Below are positions 24,347 to 33,099 of a stretch of 48,188 bases of DNA, in pieces (the stretch's first letter is position 1; the number at the start of each line of letters is the position of its first letter). The translations under genes and the position numbers were made by a program. The stretch spans positions 1 to 48,188 of the forward strand of contig JANWJV010000102.1 of the NCBI GenBank assembly GCA_025451785.1. Direction: 5' to 3'. Under the pieces are notes generated by a model. It ran no database searches, was not told where the DNA came from, and saw only the letters and a program-made list of their open reading frames with translations. Source of the DNA: Bacteroidia bacterium (GTDB lineage Bacteria > Bacteroidota > Bacteroidia > JANWJV01).

Positions 24347-24431
24347 AGTACCTGGGCTTGGTAGAACCAAAAATAGGGTTTCAGAACTTAAAAGACAAAT
24401 CCACACCGATTTTTATATTTTTATCCTTTGT

Positions 24432-24884
24432 ATGAGAGCGGTCATCCAAAGGGTAAGTTCAGCTTCCGTGAGTATAGGTGGAAATGTACGTTCTTCCATC
24501 GGCAGCGGATTGCTGGTACTGCTGGGTATTGAAGAGGCCGATACGAACGAAGATGTTGAATGGCTTCTCGCCAAGATATGCCAGCTCAGAATATTTAATG
24601 ATAACGCGGGAGTAATGAACCTTTCGCTGAAAGAGACTGGTGGGGATTTGTTGGTGGTCTCACAATTCACCCTGCATGCCCTCACAAAAAAAGGGAACCG
24701 TCCTTCCTATATAAAGGCGGCTAAGCCGCCGGTGGCCATTCCGGTTTACGAAAGCTTTATTGCATTGGCAGAAAAAGAACTTGGAAAAACAGTGAAGACA
24801 GGTGAGTTTGGTGCCGACATGCAGGTGTCGCTGCTGAACGACGGCCCTGTTACCATTTTGATCGATACTAAGAACAAGGAATAA
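24432..24884 (+). CDS. dtd: D-aminoacyl-tRNA deacylase
   Basis: 150 residues from the ATG at 24432; upstream in-frame starts would overlap the divergent T9SS gene. It hydrolyses D-amino acids from tRNA. It has the family start MRAVIQRVSSASVSIGG, the motif SQFTLHALTKKGNRPSY and the C-terminal GADMQVSLLNDGPVTILID. A TATCCTTTG string ends one base before the ATG and may be the promoter. The next gene starts directly after its stop. Confidence 0.95.
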   Translation: MRAVIQRVSSASVSIGGNVRSSIGSGLLVLLGIEEADTNEDVEWLLAKICQLRIFNDNAGVMNLSLKETGGDLLVVSQFTLHALTKKGNRPSYIKAAKPPVAIPVYESFIALAEKELGKTVKTGEFGADMQVSLLNDGPVTILIDTKNKE

Positions 24885-25214
24885 ATGAAACTATCAGAAG
24901 CACAAAAGGCCGTTGACAAATGGATCAAAAAGTATGGGGTCCGTTATTTTTCGGAGCTCACCAACATGGCCATTCTTGCCGAAGAAGTGGGCGAGGTGGC
25001 CCGTATCATCGCACGCCAATACGGCGATCAAAGCCATAAAAAGAAAGATAAAAAGAAACACCTGGAGGAAGAATTAGCCGATGTGCTCTTCGTGCTTATC
25101 TGCCTCGCCAATCAAACAGGGGTGAACCTTACCGAAGCTTTTGAGAAGAACTTAGAGAAGAAGACGAAGCGTGATGGTAAGCGTCACAAAAAGAATAAAA
25201 AATTAAGGAATTAG
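24885..25214 (+). CDS. MazG-like nucleotide pyrophosphohydrolase
   Basis: 109 residues, beginning at the base after the dtd stop, so almost certainly the same mRNA. Motifs are EEVGEVARIIARQYG and EEELADVLFVLICLANQ, the four-helix all-alpha NTP-PPase metal site (EExxE...ExxD). Such enzymes hydrolyse nucleoside triphosphates to monophosphates; the substrate is not predictable here. A very basic tail (KKTKRDGKRHKKNKKLRN) ends the protein. Its last codons and TAG stop form the left arm of a repeat hairpin. Confidence 0.85.
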   Translation: MKLSEAQKAVDKWIKKYGVRYFSELTNMAILAEEVGEVARIIARQYGDQSHKKKDKKKHLEEELADVLFVLICLANQTGVNLTEAFEKNLEKKTKRDGKRHKKNKKLRN

Positions 25215-25261
25215 GATTTGTTGGAGATTTAAATCCTAAATCCCAAATCCTTAATCCTAAA
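25201..25261. repeat. Inverted 7-base-period repeat hairpin (AAATCCT family)
   Basis: The right arm has units AAATCCT, AAATCCC, AAATCCT and TAATCCT. The left arm (AATTAAG, GAATTAG, GATTTG...) is its imperfect inverse. It lies between convergent genes. It contains the mazG-like stop (25212-25214) and reaches the stop of the hydrolase gene (25262-25264). It probably acts as a two-way 3'-end stem. Confidence 0.8.
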
Positions 25262-25993
25262 TCAACTTTCTCTCGCCTGCTTCAGGAACAGCAACACGCT
25301 CAACCAATACTCCTTATTATCAGCGCTTGCTTTCCAAAGCGCCTTAGAGCCATGTTCGCCGTTGCCATTGGGTGTGAACTGCGTCTTGCTGCCCGACTTC
25401 ACATCTTTTACCAGTTCGGTAAGTCCTGCCGCTTCGTTCTTTGAAGAGGTAACGAAAACAGGTTTGTCGAGGTTCTTGATGGCGTCTTTAAGTTTCAGTG
25501 TCTTTCCGAAGTATTCACCGGGACTGAAGGCAAGTACCGCGCTCACTTTATCGTTGGTAGTAGCGATCTTAAGTACAAGGGAAGCGGAGTAAGAGCTTCC
25601 CACCAAAATGATCTTCTCTTTCGTTTTGGTGCTCAGGTAATCGATGGCGGCAATAATGTCTTGTTCCGCGTCGAGGTAGGTAACCGCTTTCTTTTTCGCG
25701 TCAGCCGATTTAGCGGTCTCGTTTATCACTCCGTTAGAGGTATTGCCCGAACGCTGGTCGATGGCGAGGCAGTTAAAGCCAAGCTTGTTGAACTTCTTTG
25801 CGGTCTCCGAATACTCACCCCTGCTGGCGCCCGCCTGGTGGCAAAGTACCAGATAAGGCAGCGAGTCGTTAACGATATACTCGTCAGCGGTAATGGTTAC
25901 GTCGTCTTTAGAGGGGAAGGTGATCTTTTTTTGCGCGATGGCTGCCGATCCTATGATAAGGGCAGGCAGGAGCAGAAGGAGAATTTTTTTCAT
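25262..25993 (-). CDS. Exported alpha/beta hydrolase
   Basis: 243 residues with signal peptide MKKILLLLLPALIIGSAAIAQ. The fold is that of the dienelactone-hydrolase/esterase group. Visible features are the strand LPYLVLCHQAGASRGEYSET (oxyanion region), the nucleophile elbow LVGSSYSASL (Ser in GSSYS) and the final histidine region NGNGEHGSKALW. A catalytic acid near KPVFVTSSKNEA is less clear. The substrate is unknown. It stands alone, convergent to dtd-mazG. Confidence 0.8.
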   Translation of the reverse strand: MKKILLLLLPALIIGSAAIAQKKITFPSKDDVTITADEYIVNDSLPYLVLCHQAGASRGEYSETAKKFNKLGFNCLAIDQRSGNTSNGVINETAKSADAKKKAVTYLDAEQDIIAAIDYLSTKTKEKIILVGSSYSASLVLKIATTNDKVSAVLAFSPGEYFGKTLKLKDAIKNLDKPVFVTSSKNEAAGLTELVKDVKSGSKTQFTPNGNGEHGSKALWKASADNKEYWLSVLLFLKQARES

Positions 25994-26082
25994 GGTATCA
26001 AAATTAGTAAAATTTTCAAAGATTTTCCATCAATTACAAAATCCGGGCCATGGTTCGAATCGCTCACCATGACGAGGTTGTA

Positions 26083-26106
26083 GTCACCCTGAGCGGAGTC
26101 GAAGGG
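26083..26106. repeat. 24-base stop-abutting element
   Basis: The element begins GTCACCCTGAGC and ends GGAGTCGAAGGG. Its last base directly precedes the TTA (stop TAA on the minus strand) of the EEP gene at 26107. Confidence 0.85.
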
Positions 26107-27210
26107 TTATGGTTTTTTAGGCATATCTAGCAGGGTGGTTACGGGATAATGATCGCTGAGCTTTTGCTGGATAGTATTGAACTCATAGCATTTCATTTTG
26201 GGGCTGTATAAAATATAATCGATACGGAAAGAAGGGAAGGGTCCCGCATAGGTTCTGCCCAGGCCGCTGCCGCTCTCAACAAACGCGTCGTTCAAACCGC
26301 CGGAAAGTGTGTGATATACATAAGACGCGGGAGTGTCGTTGAAGTCGCCGCAAACGATAATGGGATAAGGACATTGGCGCATATGTTCCGCCACCAGCGT
26401 GGCTTGTTCCGAGCGCTTCACAAATCCACGCTTCAGGCGCCTGAGAATGTTCTTGGAATGTTCCAGTTCCTCGGTCTCGGTATCCTGCGCTATGTCTTTT
26501 AAGAACTGGTAGTCGGAGCTGCTGAAGCGCACCGACTGCAGGTGCACATTGTAAACCCGTACCGTGTCATCATTTATCTTCAGGTCGCTGAAGATACAGG
26601 CATTGTTGTTCTTTGTGTTGAACAATATCTTGCCGCTGTTCACGATGGGCCAGGCGCTGAAGGTGGCGATGCCCCAATGGTCGGTACTTCGAACGGTGAT
26701 GGTGTATTCCACGTCGTAGAACTTCGCTTTCTGGATCTTCAGCAGCGTATCGAGGTTACGGTTCTTCCCTGTTTCGGAATTGTAAAATTCCTGCAGGCAA
26801 AGAATATCGGGTGCCTCGCCGCCAATGAGTTCCAGCATTTTGTCGCGTGTGCCCTTGTCGCCCGACCAGTTATAAAGGTCGAAGAGGCGGGTGTTGTATG
26901 ACATTACTTTGAGTCGTGTGGCTGAAGTGTACGCCGGCGCGCTGCCGGCGAAGCTCACCTGTACAAAGCTGCGCAGGGTCATCCATCCCGCCAGGATGAT
27001 CACCAGCGAAATAAGCGCCCTCCACTTTAATTGTATGCCCCAGTAGATCACAAATAAAAGGTTGACGAGCACCAGGATAGGATAGCTCAGTCCGAAGAAG
27101 GCGATGTACCAGAAGTTCGCGGGGCTCACGTATGGCGCCAGGTAGGCTGCCAGCAGGCAGGCCGCGGCAATGTAATTTAGTACAACAAATATCCTGTTGA
27201 TGATGATCAT
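26107..27210 (-). CDS. Membrane-anchored endonuclease/exonuclease/phosphatase family protein
   Basis: 367 residues. Two or three N-terminal hydrophobic segments (about 1-75) are followed by an EEP-fold domain. Motifs are SYNTRLFDLYNW, DILCLQEFYN (metal Glu), VYNVHLQSVRF, IVCGDFNDTPASYVYHTLSG, FRIDYILYSP and LSDHYPVTT (catalytic His). The family includes nucleases, sphingomyelinases and phosphoinositide phosphatases, so the substrate is open. The start overlaps the rhomboid stop by four bases (ATGA). It is translationally coupled to two rhomboid proteases, forming a three-gene membrane operon. Confidence 0.85.
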   Translation of the reverse strand: MIIINRIFVVLNYIAAACLLAAYLAPYVSPANFWYIAFFGLSYPILVLVNLLFVIYWGIQLKWRALISLVIILAGWMTLRSFVQVSFAGSAPAYTSATRLKVMSYNTRLFDLYNWSGDKGTRDKMLELIGGEAPDILCLQEFYNSETGKNRNLDTLLKIQKAKFYDVEYTITVRSTDHWGIATFSAWPIVNSGKILFNTKNNNACIFSDLKINDDTVRVYNVHLQSVRFSSSDYQFLKDIAQDTETEELEHSKNILRRLKRGFVKRSEQATLVAEHMRQCPYPIIVCGDFNDTPASYVYHTLSGGLNDAFVESGSGLGRTYAGPFPSFRIDYILYSPKMKCYEFNTIQQKLSDHYPVTTLLDMPKKP

Positions 27211-28079
27211 TTGTTCTTGTCGTTGCTCATTTTGAACAGCATGTCCTTTTCTTCCTTGCTCAGGCTTTCGTAGCCCGACTTCGATATCTTGTCAAGTATT
27301 TCGTCTACCTGCTGTTGCTTTTGCACCTTACTCATGTTATAAGCCTCGTCGCTTCTGCCGCGGCGGTGTGTCACGCGCATTTTTGTTTTTCCAACAGGGC
27401 GGAACAAGGAGGAGATGCCATTCAGTAAACGGCCCATGCCCAACGACATGTCCTTTCCCCTGCGCTGCTGCATCCCATATAGAACGCCAAAAATGGCCCC
27501 GCCGATATGCGCCACCTTGCCGCCTGTGTTGGAGCTGAGGTCGAGCAGCGAAGTAAGAACGAAAATAATAAGCGCAAGGTATTTTAAACGGATAGTTCCC
27601 ATCAGGAATAATCCTACAGGATAATTGGGGATCACGGTGGCAATACTAACCGCAATGGCCATTACACCTGCCGAAGCTCCGATAAGAGGCCGGTAACCCA
27701 GGCTGGGATATAGATTATAAAGCGCAACGAACAACAGTCCGCCGCAAATACCTCCCAATAAGTAAACGCTTATAAGGCGCAGGCTATTCATGTATTCGGT
27801 AAAGATCCTTCCCATGAAATAGAGCATCAGCATGTTAAACACCATGTGCCAGAGGCCGGTGTGAAAGAACATATAGGTGATAAAGGTCCAGGGATGAGTG
27901 ATGATGTCATCGGGCAAAGAAGGCAGTGCCAGCCAGGCGCCGAAGTCATATCCTCTTGACTCTCCGATAGCGATGGCCACGTTGGCGATAATAAAAATAG
28001 CCACGTTGATGATGATGAGCTTTATGGCTCCGTTCTCACCTTTTCTGAAAGCGTTTCTTAGATCTTGGGTGATGGACAT
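27207..28079 (-). CDS. Rhomboid intramembrane serine protease (second of a pair)
   Basis: 290 residues with six or so membrane helices. The catalytic serine is in LIGASAGVMAIAVS and the partner histidine in KVAHIGGAIFGVLYG. The L1-loop/TM2 segment FFHTGLWHMVFNMLMLYFMG is typical. A basic, Q-rich cytoplasmic tail follows (TKMRVTHRRGRSDEAYNMSK). The protein cleaves membrane proteins within their helices; substrates are unknown. It overlaps its upstream neighbour by one base and its downstream neighbour by four. Confidence 0.92.
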   Translation of the reverse strand: MSITQDLRNAFRKGENGAIKLIIINVAIFIIANVAIAIGESRGYDFGAWLALPSLPDDIITHPWTFITYMFFHTGLWHMVFNMLMLYFMGRIFTEYMNSLRLISVYLLGGICGGLLFVALYNLYPSLGYRPLIGASAGVMAIAVSIATVIPNYPVGLFLMGTIRLKYLALIIFVLTSLLDLSSNTGGKVAHIGGAIFGVLYGMQQRRGKDMSLGMGRLLNGISSLFRPVGKTKMRVTHRRGRSDEAYNMSKVQKQQQVDEILDKISKSGYESLSKEEKDMLFKMSNDKNK

Positions 28080-28915
28080 TAGTAACGGTTTCGATTGCCT
28101 CTCCAGTACATGATAAGGAGAAACCCAAAGAGCATGCCGCCCAGGTGCGCGAAGTGAGCTACGTTGTCGCCGGGCTTATCAATAACGCCGGAAATAAGTT
28201 CTGTCATACCGTAGAAGAATACAAAGTATTTCGCCTTTACGGGAAGGGTAAAGAAAACATAAAGCAGGGTATTAGGGAAGCTGATCCCATAGGCAAGCAG
28301 GATACCGAATACCGCTCCTGACGCGCCGATCACGGTAGGCTCGTTGAGAAAATTGGTTCGAAATTGATTTACCAGTTCTAATGCCATGCTTCTGGCTTCC
28401 GCCACGTGCCCATCATTGGCTACCTGGATCATCCTGGCCGCGGCCTCTTTCACCACATCCATCCTGATCCCGTCGATTGTGCCGAAAAACGCAGTCAGCT
28501 GCCGTGGGTCCGGATCGCTTAGGTAATTGTCGATCCTTGACAACACCGGGCTGATCTCAAAATAATAGATAACGTAATGCGAAAGTGCCGCGCCTATGCC
28601 GCAAAAGAGATAGAATACCAGGAAACGTTTTGAGCCCCAGTAATTCTCCATCACACTGCCAAACATCCACAAAGCGAACATGTTCATAGCGATGTGCCAG
28701 ATGCTGCTCGGGTCATGAAGGAACATATAGCTAATAAACTGGTAGGGCTTGAACTTGTCGGCCTCGAAATAGTGAAGGCCCAGGATGTCGGTGAGATAGA
28801 TTTCTTGACGTGCCAGGAGGAGGGTAGCAAGAAAGAACAGCCCGTTAAGGATCAGTAGGTTCTTTACTACCGGCGGCAGGATCTGGAAACGTTGCGGTCT
28901 GTATTGCTCGTACAT
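28079..28915 (-). CDS. Rhomboid intramembrane serine protease (first of a pair)
   Basis: 278 residues. The catalytic serine is in VIGASGAVFGILLAYG and the histidine in NVAHFAHLGGMLFGFLL. The HDPSSIWHIAMNMFALWMFG segment is the usual TM2 region. Compared with its neighbour it has a roughly 60-residue soluble insertion before the serine helix (DNYLSDPDPRQLTAFFGTID to NEPTV). It is probably co-transcribed with the second rhomboid and the EEP protein, perhaps dividing substrates between the two proteases. Confidence 0.92.
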   Translation of the reverse strand: MYEQYRPQRFQILPPVVKNLLILNGLFFLATLLLARQEIYLTDILGLHYFEADKFKPYQFISYMFLHDPSSIWHIAMNMFALWMFGSVMENYWGSKRFLVFYLFCGIGAALSHYVIYYFEISPVLSRIDNYLSDPDPRQLTAFFGTIDGIRMDVVKEAAARMIQVANDGHVAEARSMALELVNQFRTNFLNEPTVIGASGAVFGILLAYGISFPNTLLYVFFTLPVKAKYFVFFYGMTELISGVIDKPGDNVAHFAHLGGMLFGFLLIMYWRGNRNRY

Positions 28916-28916
28916 C

Positions 28917-28988
28917 AGTGCGTTAGTGGGTTGGTGTGTTAGTGTTTATGCGTATTCGAGCGTCCGAACGCGCGAAAACACTAACACT
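28917..28988. repeat. 8-base-period repeat forming a hairpin between mutL and rhomboid
   Basis: Left units include GTGCGTTA, GTGGGTTG and GTGTGTTA. GTGTTAGTGTTT (28936-28947) pairs exactly with AAACACTAACAC (28976-28987). The mutL stop (28989-28991, minus strand) touches the right arm. Confidence 0.75.
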
Positions 28989-30803
28989 CTATTTTTTAAA
29001 TCTCTTTTCCAGATCTTCTAAAGTAAATGTGCTCACCACGGGCCTGCCATCAGGCGCCGTATACGGCATACTGCAGGCAAATAATTCGTCAATAAGGCTG
29101 TTCATCTCCTGAGTGCCAAGCGGCTTGCCATTTTTGATGCTCATATTCCTTGCCATCGACCGGGCCAGGTTATCGCGCTTCTCCAGCTTCAGCTCGCTCA
29201 GGTTCTGCTTATAGCTTTCCATTAATTTCTCTAACAGAATTCCGGCATCGGCATTGCCAGCTTCCACGGGGATGCCCTGCACGCCGAACGTGTTACGGCC
29301 CATCTCGCTCATGTCGAAACCCAGTGCGTTGATGTCGTCAAGCAATTCTTTCACCAAAGCGAAATCGGCCGCGGGGAGCTCAATGGTCTTGGGAAACAAT
29401 AATTGCTGTGAGGCTGAACGGTGTTTCTCCATCGAGGCGATGCAGCGTTCATATAAAATTCGTTCATGCGCGCCCTGCTGTTCGATGATCATAAAACCCG
29501 AGCGGATAGGGGAGAAGATGTATCTGTTGTGCAGCTGGAATGTACTGCGCTTGCTCTCTTCGTTCGTCTTTTCCCAGTCAGGATGTACGATCTTCTCCTG
29601 TGTAACTTCCTCTTCAGAATCGCTGGGAATGAACAATTTTTCCCAGTTCTCTTTATTGGAGCTCTCTATCGGCGAAGCGCTTTTCTTTTCTGTCTTGAAG
29701 GGATTGAAATCAGGGTTTACCTTAATGGTAGGCTGCTCGAGGATGGTTTTGTTCGACTTCAGCGGGATATCTACCAGGCTCATCTCCTGGTTGAAGTCGA
29801 TGGTAGGCGCGATGTTGTACTGTCCCAGCGATTTCTTCACCACCGAACGCAGTATCGCGTAAATGGATTTCTCATCCTCGAACTTTATCTCGGTCTTGGT
29901 AGGATGTATATTGATGTCGATGCTCTTGGGATCCACCTCCAGGTCGAGGAAATAAGAAGGGAAACTGTCGGCAGGCAATATTTGTTCGTAAGCCGATTGT
30001 ATAGCGTGGTTCAGGTAAGGGCTCTTAATGAAGCGCTGGTTGATGAAGAAGAACTGTTCGCCGCGTGTTTTGCGTGCGAACTCCGGTTTCCCCACAAAAC
30101 CTTTGATCGTTATAATAGGTGTGGCTTCCTCCACGGGTACCAGGCGGTTATTGTAATTGGCGCCGAACACGCCCACGATGCGCTGCCGAAGCGCGCCTTT
30201 CTCTAAGTGGAACACTTCCTGGCCGTTATGGTGCATGGAGAATACAATGCCGGGATGCGGCAGGGCCACACGCTGGAACTCATCGATGATATGCCTCAGC
30301 TCCACCGGCTCGCTCTTGAGGAAGTTCCTCCGTGCGGGCACGTTGAAGAATAAGTTCTTGATAGAAAAAGAAGTTCCTACAGGACAGCTGCAGGCGCCCT
30401 GGCTTTTCAGCTGGCTGCCTTCAATGATGATCTGTGTTCCGGTATCGCTGTCGTGCTGCCTCGACTTCAGTTCCACCTGCGCGATGGCGGCGATGGAAGC
30501 CAGGGCCTCACCTCGAAAACCCTTGGTGCGGATATTGAAAAGGTCGTCGGCCTTCTTGATCTTGGAAGTGGCATGCCGCTCGAAGCTCATACGGGCGTCT
30601 GTTTCGCTCATGCCGCAGCCGTTGTCGATCACCTGAATGAGCGTTTTGCCGGCATCCTTTACTACCAAAGTTATCTCAGTAGCGCCGGCGTCAACAGCGT
30701 TCTCCAGCAGTTCCTTTACCGCTGAAGCAGGGCGTTGAATCACCTCGCCGGCAGCGATCTGGTTGGCTACTGAATCGGGAAGAAGCTGTATGATATCGGG
30801 CAT
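28989..30803 (-). CDS. mutL: DNA mismatch repair protein MutL
   Basis: 604 residues. The N-terminal GHKL ATPase has ELLENAVDAGAT, VIDNGCGM, ATSKI and GFRGEALASIAA. The transducer region runs to about 330, then a disordered linker and a C-terminal dimerisation/endonuclease region from about 410. The endonuclease consensus DQHAxxExxxxE is represented by EQQGAHERILYE (D to E, H to Q, A to G). Metal chemistry may be altered, although Q at the third position is usual for this phylum as far as I recall. The end FTLEDLEKRFKK is typical. MutL couples mismatch recognition to strand removal. Confidence 0.95.
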   Translation of the reverse strand: MPDIIQLLPDSVANQIAAGEVIQRPASAVKELLENAVDAGATEITLVVKDAGKTLIQVIDNGCGMSETDARMSFERHATSKIKKADDLFNIRTKGFRGEALASIAAIAQVELKSRQHDSDTGTQIIIEGSQLKSQGACSCPVGTSFSIKNLFFNVPARRNFLKSEPVELRHIIDEFQRVALPHPGIVFSMHHNGQEVFHLEKGALRQRIVGVFGANYNNRLVPVEEATPIITIKGFVGKPEFARKTRGEQFFFINQRFIKSPYLNHAIQSAYEQILPADSFPSYFLDLEVDPKSIDINIHPTKTEIKFEDEKSIYAILRSVVKKSLGQYNIAPTIDFNQEMSLVDIPLKSNKTILEQPTIKVNPDFNPFKTEKKSASPIESSNKENWEKLFIPSDSEEEVTQEKIVHPDWEKTNEESKRSTFQLHNRYIFSPIRSGFMIIEQQGAHERILYERCIASMEKHRSASQQLLFPKTIELPAADFALVKELLDDINALGFDMSEMGRNTFGVQGIPVEAGNADAGILLEKLMESYKQNLSELKLEKRDNLARSMARNMSIKNGKPLGTQEMNSLIDELFACSMPYTAPDGRPVVSTFTLEDLEKRFKK

Positions 30804-30888
30804 AGGAGCAAAAATACAATTATTCGATTTACGAAGTGCGAATTACGATTGACGATTTTTGTTTACTTTGTCGGTTCAAATACTCCTT

Positions 30889-32136
30889 ATGAAACTCAAC
30901 ATCGACCATACCGCCACTGAGCGCTTTATCCGCTACGCGAAGATCGACACACAGAGCGATCCTAACTCTCCCACATGCCCTTCCACCATGAAGCAAAAGG
31001 ACCTGGGCAAGGTGCTGGTGGAGGAGCTGCTGGCCATGGGCATTAAGGACGCCCACCTGGATGAACACGGTTACGTGTACGCTACCATACCTTCCAACAC
31101 TTCCAAAAAAGTACCGGTGATCTGCTTTTGCTCCCACATGGATACTTCACCCGATTGTACCGGCACTAATGTGAAGCCTGTTATTCATAAAAAATACGAG
31201 GGAGGGGATATTGTGCTGCCGGGCGACAAAGCCCAGGTGCTGAAGACAGCTGATCATCCGGAGTTGTTGAACCAGGTGGGAAATGATATTATCACTGCCG
31301 ATGGCACTACGCTTCTCGGTGCCGACAACAAAGCCGGTCTTGCCGAGATCATGGACGCAGCCAATTTCCTGGTAAAACATCCTGAGTTGAAACACGGTAC
31401 CATTCGCTTGCTTTTCACTCCCGATGAGGAGATAGGAAGGGGGGTGGATAAGGCGGACATGAAAAAGCTGGCCGCCGATTTCGGCTATACCATGGACGGC
31501 GAAACGCTGGGCCATATAGAGGACGAGACCTTTTCGGCCGATGGGGTATCGATCACGATTAATGGTTTCAGTACGCATCCCGGTTTCGCGAAAGACAAGA
31601 TGCAGGGCGCCATCAAGATCGCTTCGGAGATCGTTGCTGCTTTACCTAAGAACAGGATCTCTCCTGAAACAACGGAAAACAAGGAAGGGTTTGTGCATCC
31701 CGTTGCAATGAGCGGTACTATTGAGAAGATGGTGCTTAAGTTCATTATCCGTGATTTTACCAGGGACGGACTCGTGGCACTTGAAGAGGAATTGAAAGCC
31801 ATTGCCGCGGGAGTTCTTAAGAAATACGGCAAGGCAAGCTTCGAGTTTACTGTTACCGAACAGTATCGCAATATGAAAGAGGTGCTTGACAAATGTCCGC
31901 ATGTAGTTGACTATGCCATTGAGGCCATTAGCAGAACAGGGGTGAAGCCCATTCGTTCCAGCATTCGCGGCGGTACCGATGGTTCCAGGCTTTCGTACAT
32001 GGGATTGCCCTGTCCGAACATCTTCGCCGGCGAGCATGCCTTCCACGGCAAGCACGAATGGGTTTCTGTTCAGGATATGCATAAGGCTGTTGAGACGATT
32101 GTGCACCTCTGCATGATATGGGAAGAAAAAAACTGA
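30889..32136 (+). CDS. pepT: Peptidase T (tripeptide aminopeptidase)
   Basis: 415 residues from the ATG at 30889; an upstream in-frame ATG (30859) would add an atypical leader. It is an M20 zinc dipeptidase-like enzyme that removes N-terminal residues from tripeptides. Motifs are CSHMDTSPDCTG (metal His/Asp), GADNKAGLAEIMDA, TPDEEIGRGVDKAD (catalytic Glu pair), DGETLGHIEDETFSAD, RGGTDGSRLSYMGLPCPN and GEHAFHGKHEWV. No signal peptide, so cytoplasmic. A repeat element begins directly after the stop. Confidence 0.96.
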   Translation: MKLNIDHTATERFIRYAKIDTQSDPNSPTCPSTMKQKDLGKVLVEELLAMGIKDAHLDEHGYVYATIPSNTSKKVPVICFCSHMDTSPDCTGTNVKPVIHKKYEGGDIVLPGDKAQVLKTADHPELLNQVGNDIITADGTTLLGADNKAGLAEIMDAANFLVKHPELKHGTIRLLFTPDEEIGRGVDKADMKKLAADFGYTMDGETLGHIEDETFSADGVSITINGFSTHPGFAKDKMQGAIKIASEIVAALPKNRISPETTENKEGFVHPVAMSGTIEKMVLKFIIRDFTRDGLVALEEELKAIAAGVLKKYGKASFEFTVTEQYRNMKEVLDKCPHVVDYAIEAISRTGVKPIRSSIRGGTDGSRLSYMGLPCPNIFAGEHAFHGKHEWVSVQDMHKAVETIVHLCMIWEEKN

Positions 32137-32138
32137 TC

Positions 32139-32182
32139 GTCATCCTGAGCGACCCTGAGCGAAGCGAAGAGGAGACGAAGGG
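32139..32182. repeat. Degenerate double copy of the stop-abutting element
   Basis: GTCATCCTGAGC is followed at once by GACCCTGAGCGAAGCGAAG and a tail ending GACGAAGGG. It begins two bases after the pepT stop (32134-32136). It looks like one copy duplicated or slipped inside another. Confidence 0.65.
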
Positions 32183-32206
32183 CATGATAATTGCAAGGGC
32201 CAGCGC

Positions 32207-33013
32207 ATGAAAAACTTATACCCCTTTTTTACGCTTCTTTTTTTGCCTTGTTTATTAAGCGCCCAACCTTTCCGGTACATTGCCAAGGGCTCTAAAGCGC
32301 AGAAGGATTCTATCAGGGACTTTAAGATAAAAGGCTACCGCGAATATGTGTCGATGACCGGCAGCTGGGATACGACCCGCTTTCTTAATACTATTATGGA
32401 GTACGACAAGAACGGGAACAACACACGCCAGTGGGTAATGGACAAACCTACGGGCAGGTCTGCCCAATGGACTTATAAGTTTGATGAGCAAGGGCGCCTT
32501 CTGGAACATATCAGTTTTTTTCCTGACTCCCTTACCCGCAACCAGCGTTTTGTACATGAGTTCGACAAAAAAGGTAACGAGATCGTGTCCATCACCGAGT
32601 CTTACGACAAGGGCAAGCTGATCGGGACTAAGAAGACGTTATATGACTACGACAGCAAGGGCCATTGTATTGAGATAAAGGATTACAATTATGAAGGCAA
32701 GCTAAACAATCATTACACATACAAGTATGATGAGGCCGGCAACAAAACAGAAGAGACGACGCATTACGGTGATAAGTCGTACACCCGCAAGGTGGACCGT
32801 TACGAGGACAGGGAAGAAGCGTATGGCCTTCCGATGGGAAGAGGTCATAGTGAGTATAAAAGGCAAGAGGTAAAGACAGTGCTTCACGAAGATGGTGGCT
32901 ATACGCAAACCGACGAGTTCGGCAGCCGCACATTTACCAAGAAGGGCATCCTGCTTCATCGCACCGAAGGCAATTTTAAGACCCACTGGTTCGTATATAC
33001 ATTTTACCCTTAG
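32207..33013 (+). CDS. Exported protein with YD-like (RHS-type) repeats, unknown function
   Basis: 268 residues with signal peptide MKNLYPFFTLLFLPCLLSAQ. Repeated phrases of about 25-30 residues resemble RHS/YD or MORN-like beta units: EYDKNGNNTRQWV, YKFDEQGRLLEHI, HEFDKKGNEIVSI, YDYDSKGHCIEIK and YKYDEAGNKTEET. Such repeats are found in Bacteroidota exported proteins of unknown role. No T9SS domain is present. It lies downstream of pepT and upstream of the GH3 fusion on the same strand. Confidence 0.65.
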   Translation: MKNLYPFFTLLFLPCLLSAQPFRYIAKGSKAQKDSIRDFKIKGYREYVSMTGSWDTTRFLNTIMEYDKNGNNTRQWVMDKPTGRSAQWTYKFDEQGRLLEHISFFPDSLTRNQRFVHEFDKKGNEIVSITESYDKGKLIGTKKTLYDYDSKGHCIEIKDYNYEGKLNNHYTYKYDEAGNKTEETTHYGDKSYTRKVDRYEDREEAYGLPMGRGHSEYKRQEVKTVLHEDGGYTQTDEFGSRTFTKKGILLHRTEGNFKTHWFVYTFYP

Positions 33014-33099
33014 GCGTTTCATTTCTTTGTTAATAAGTCCCTTTTCCGGGGATGGTCTCAAGCAGGGGCATTAGGTAATTTTAGAAAATTATTTTTCCC

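Noticed and set aside
26045-26075. GGTTCGAATC resembles a tRNA T-loop
   Set aside because: No cloverleaf can be drawn: upstream sequence is AT-rich without acceptor, D or anticodon stems.
25961-26082. Small hidden gene between the alpha/beta hydrolase and EEP genes
   Set aside because: No frame with a convincing start, coding bias or family motif was seen; the stretch is AT-rich leader plus repeat.
29466-30206. Plus-strand open frame of 246 codons
   Set aside because: Shadow of mutL; no domain or signal is visible and mutL motifs cover the region.
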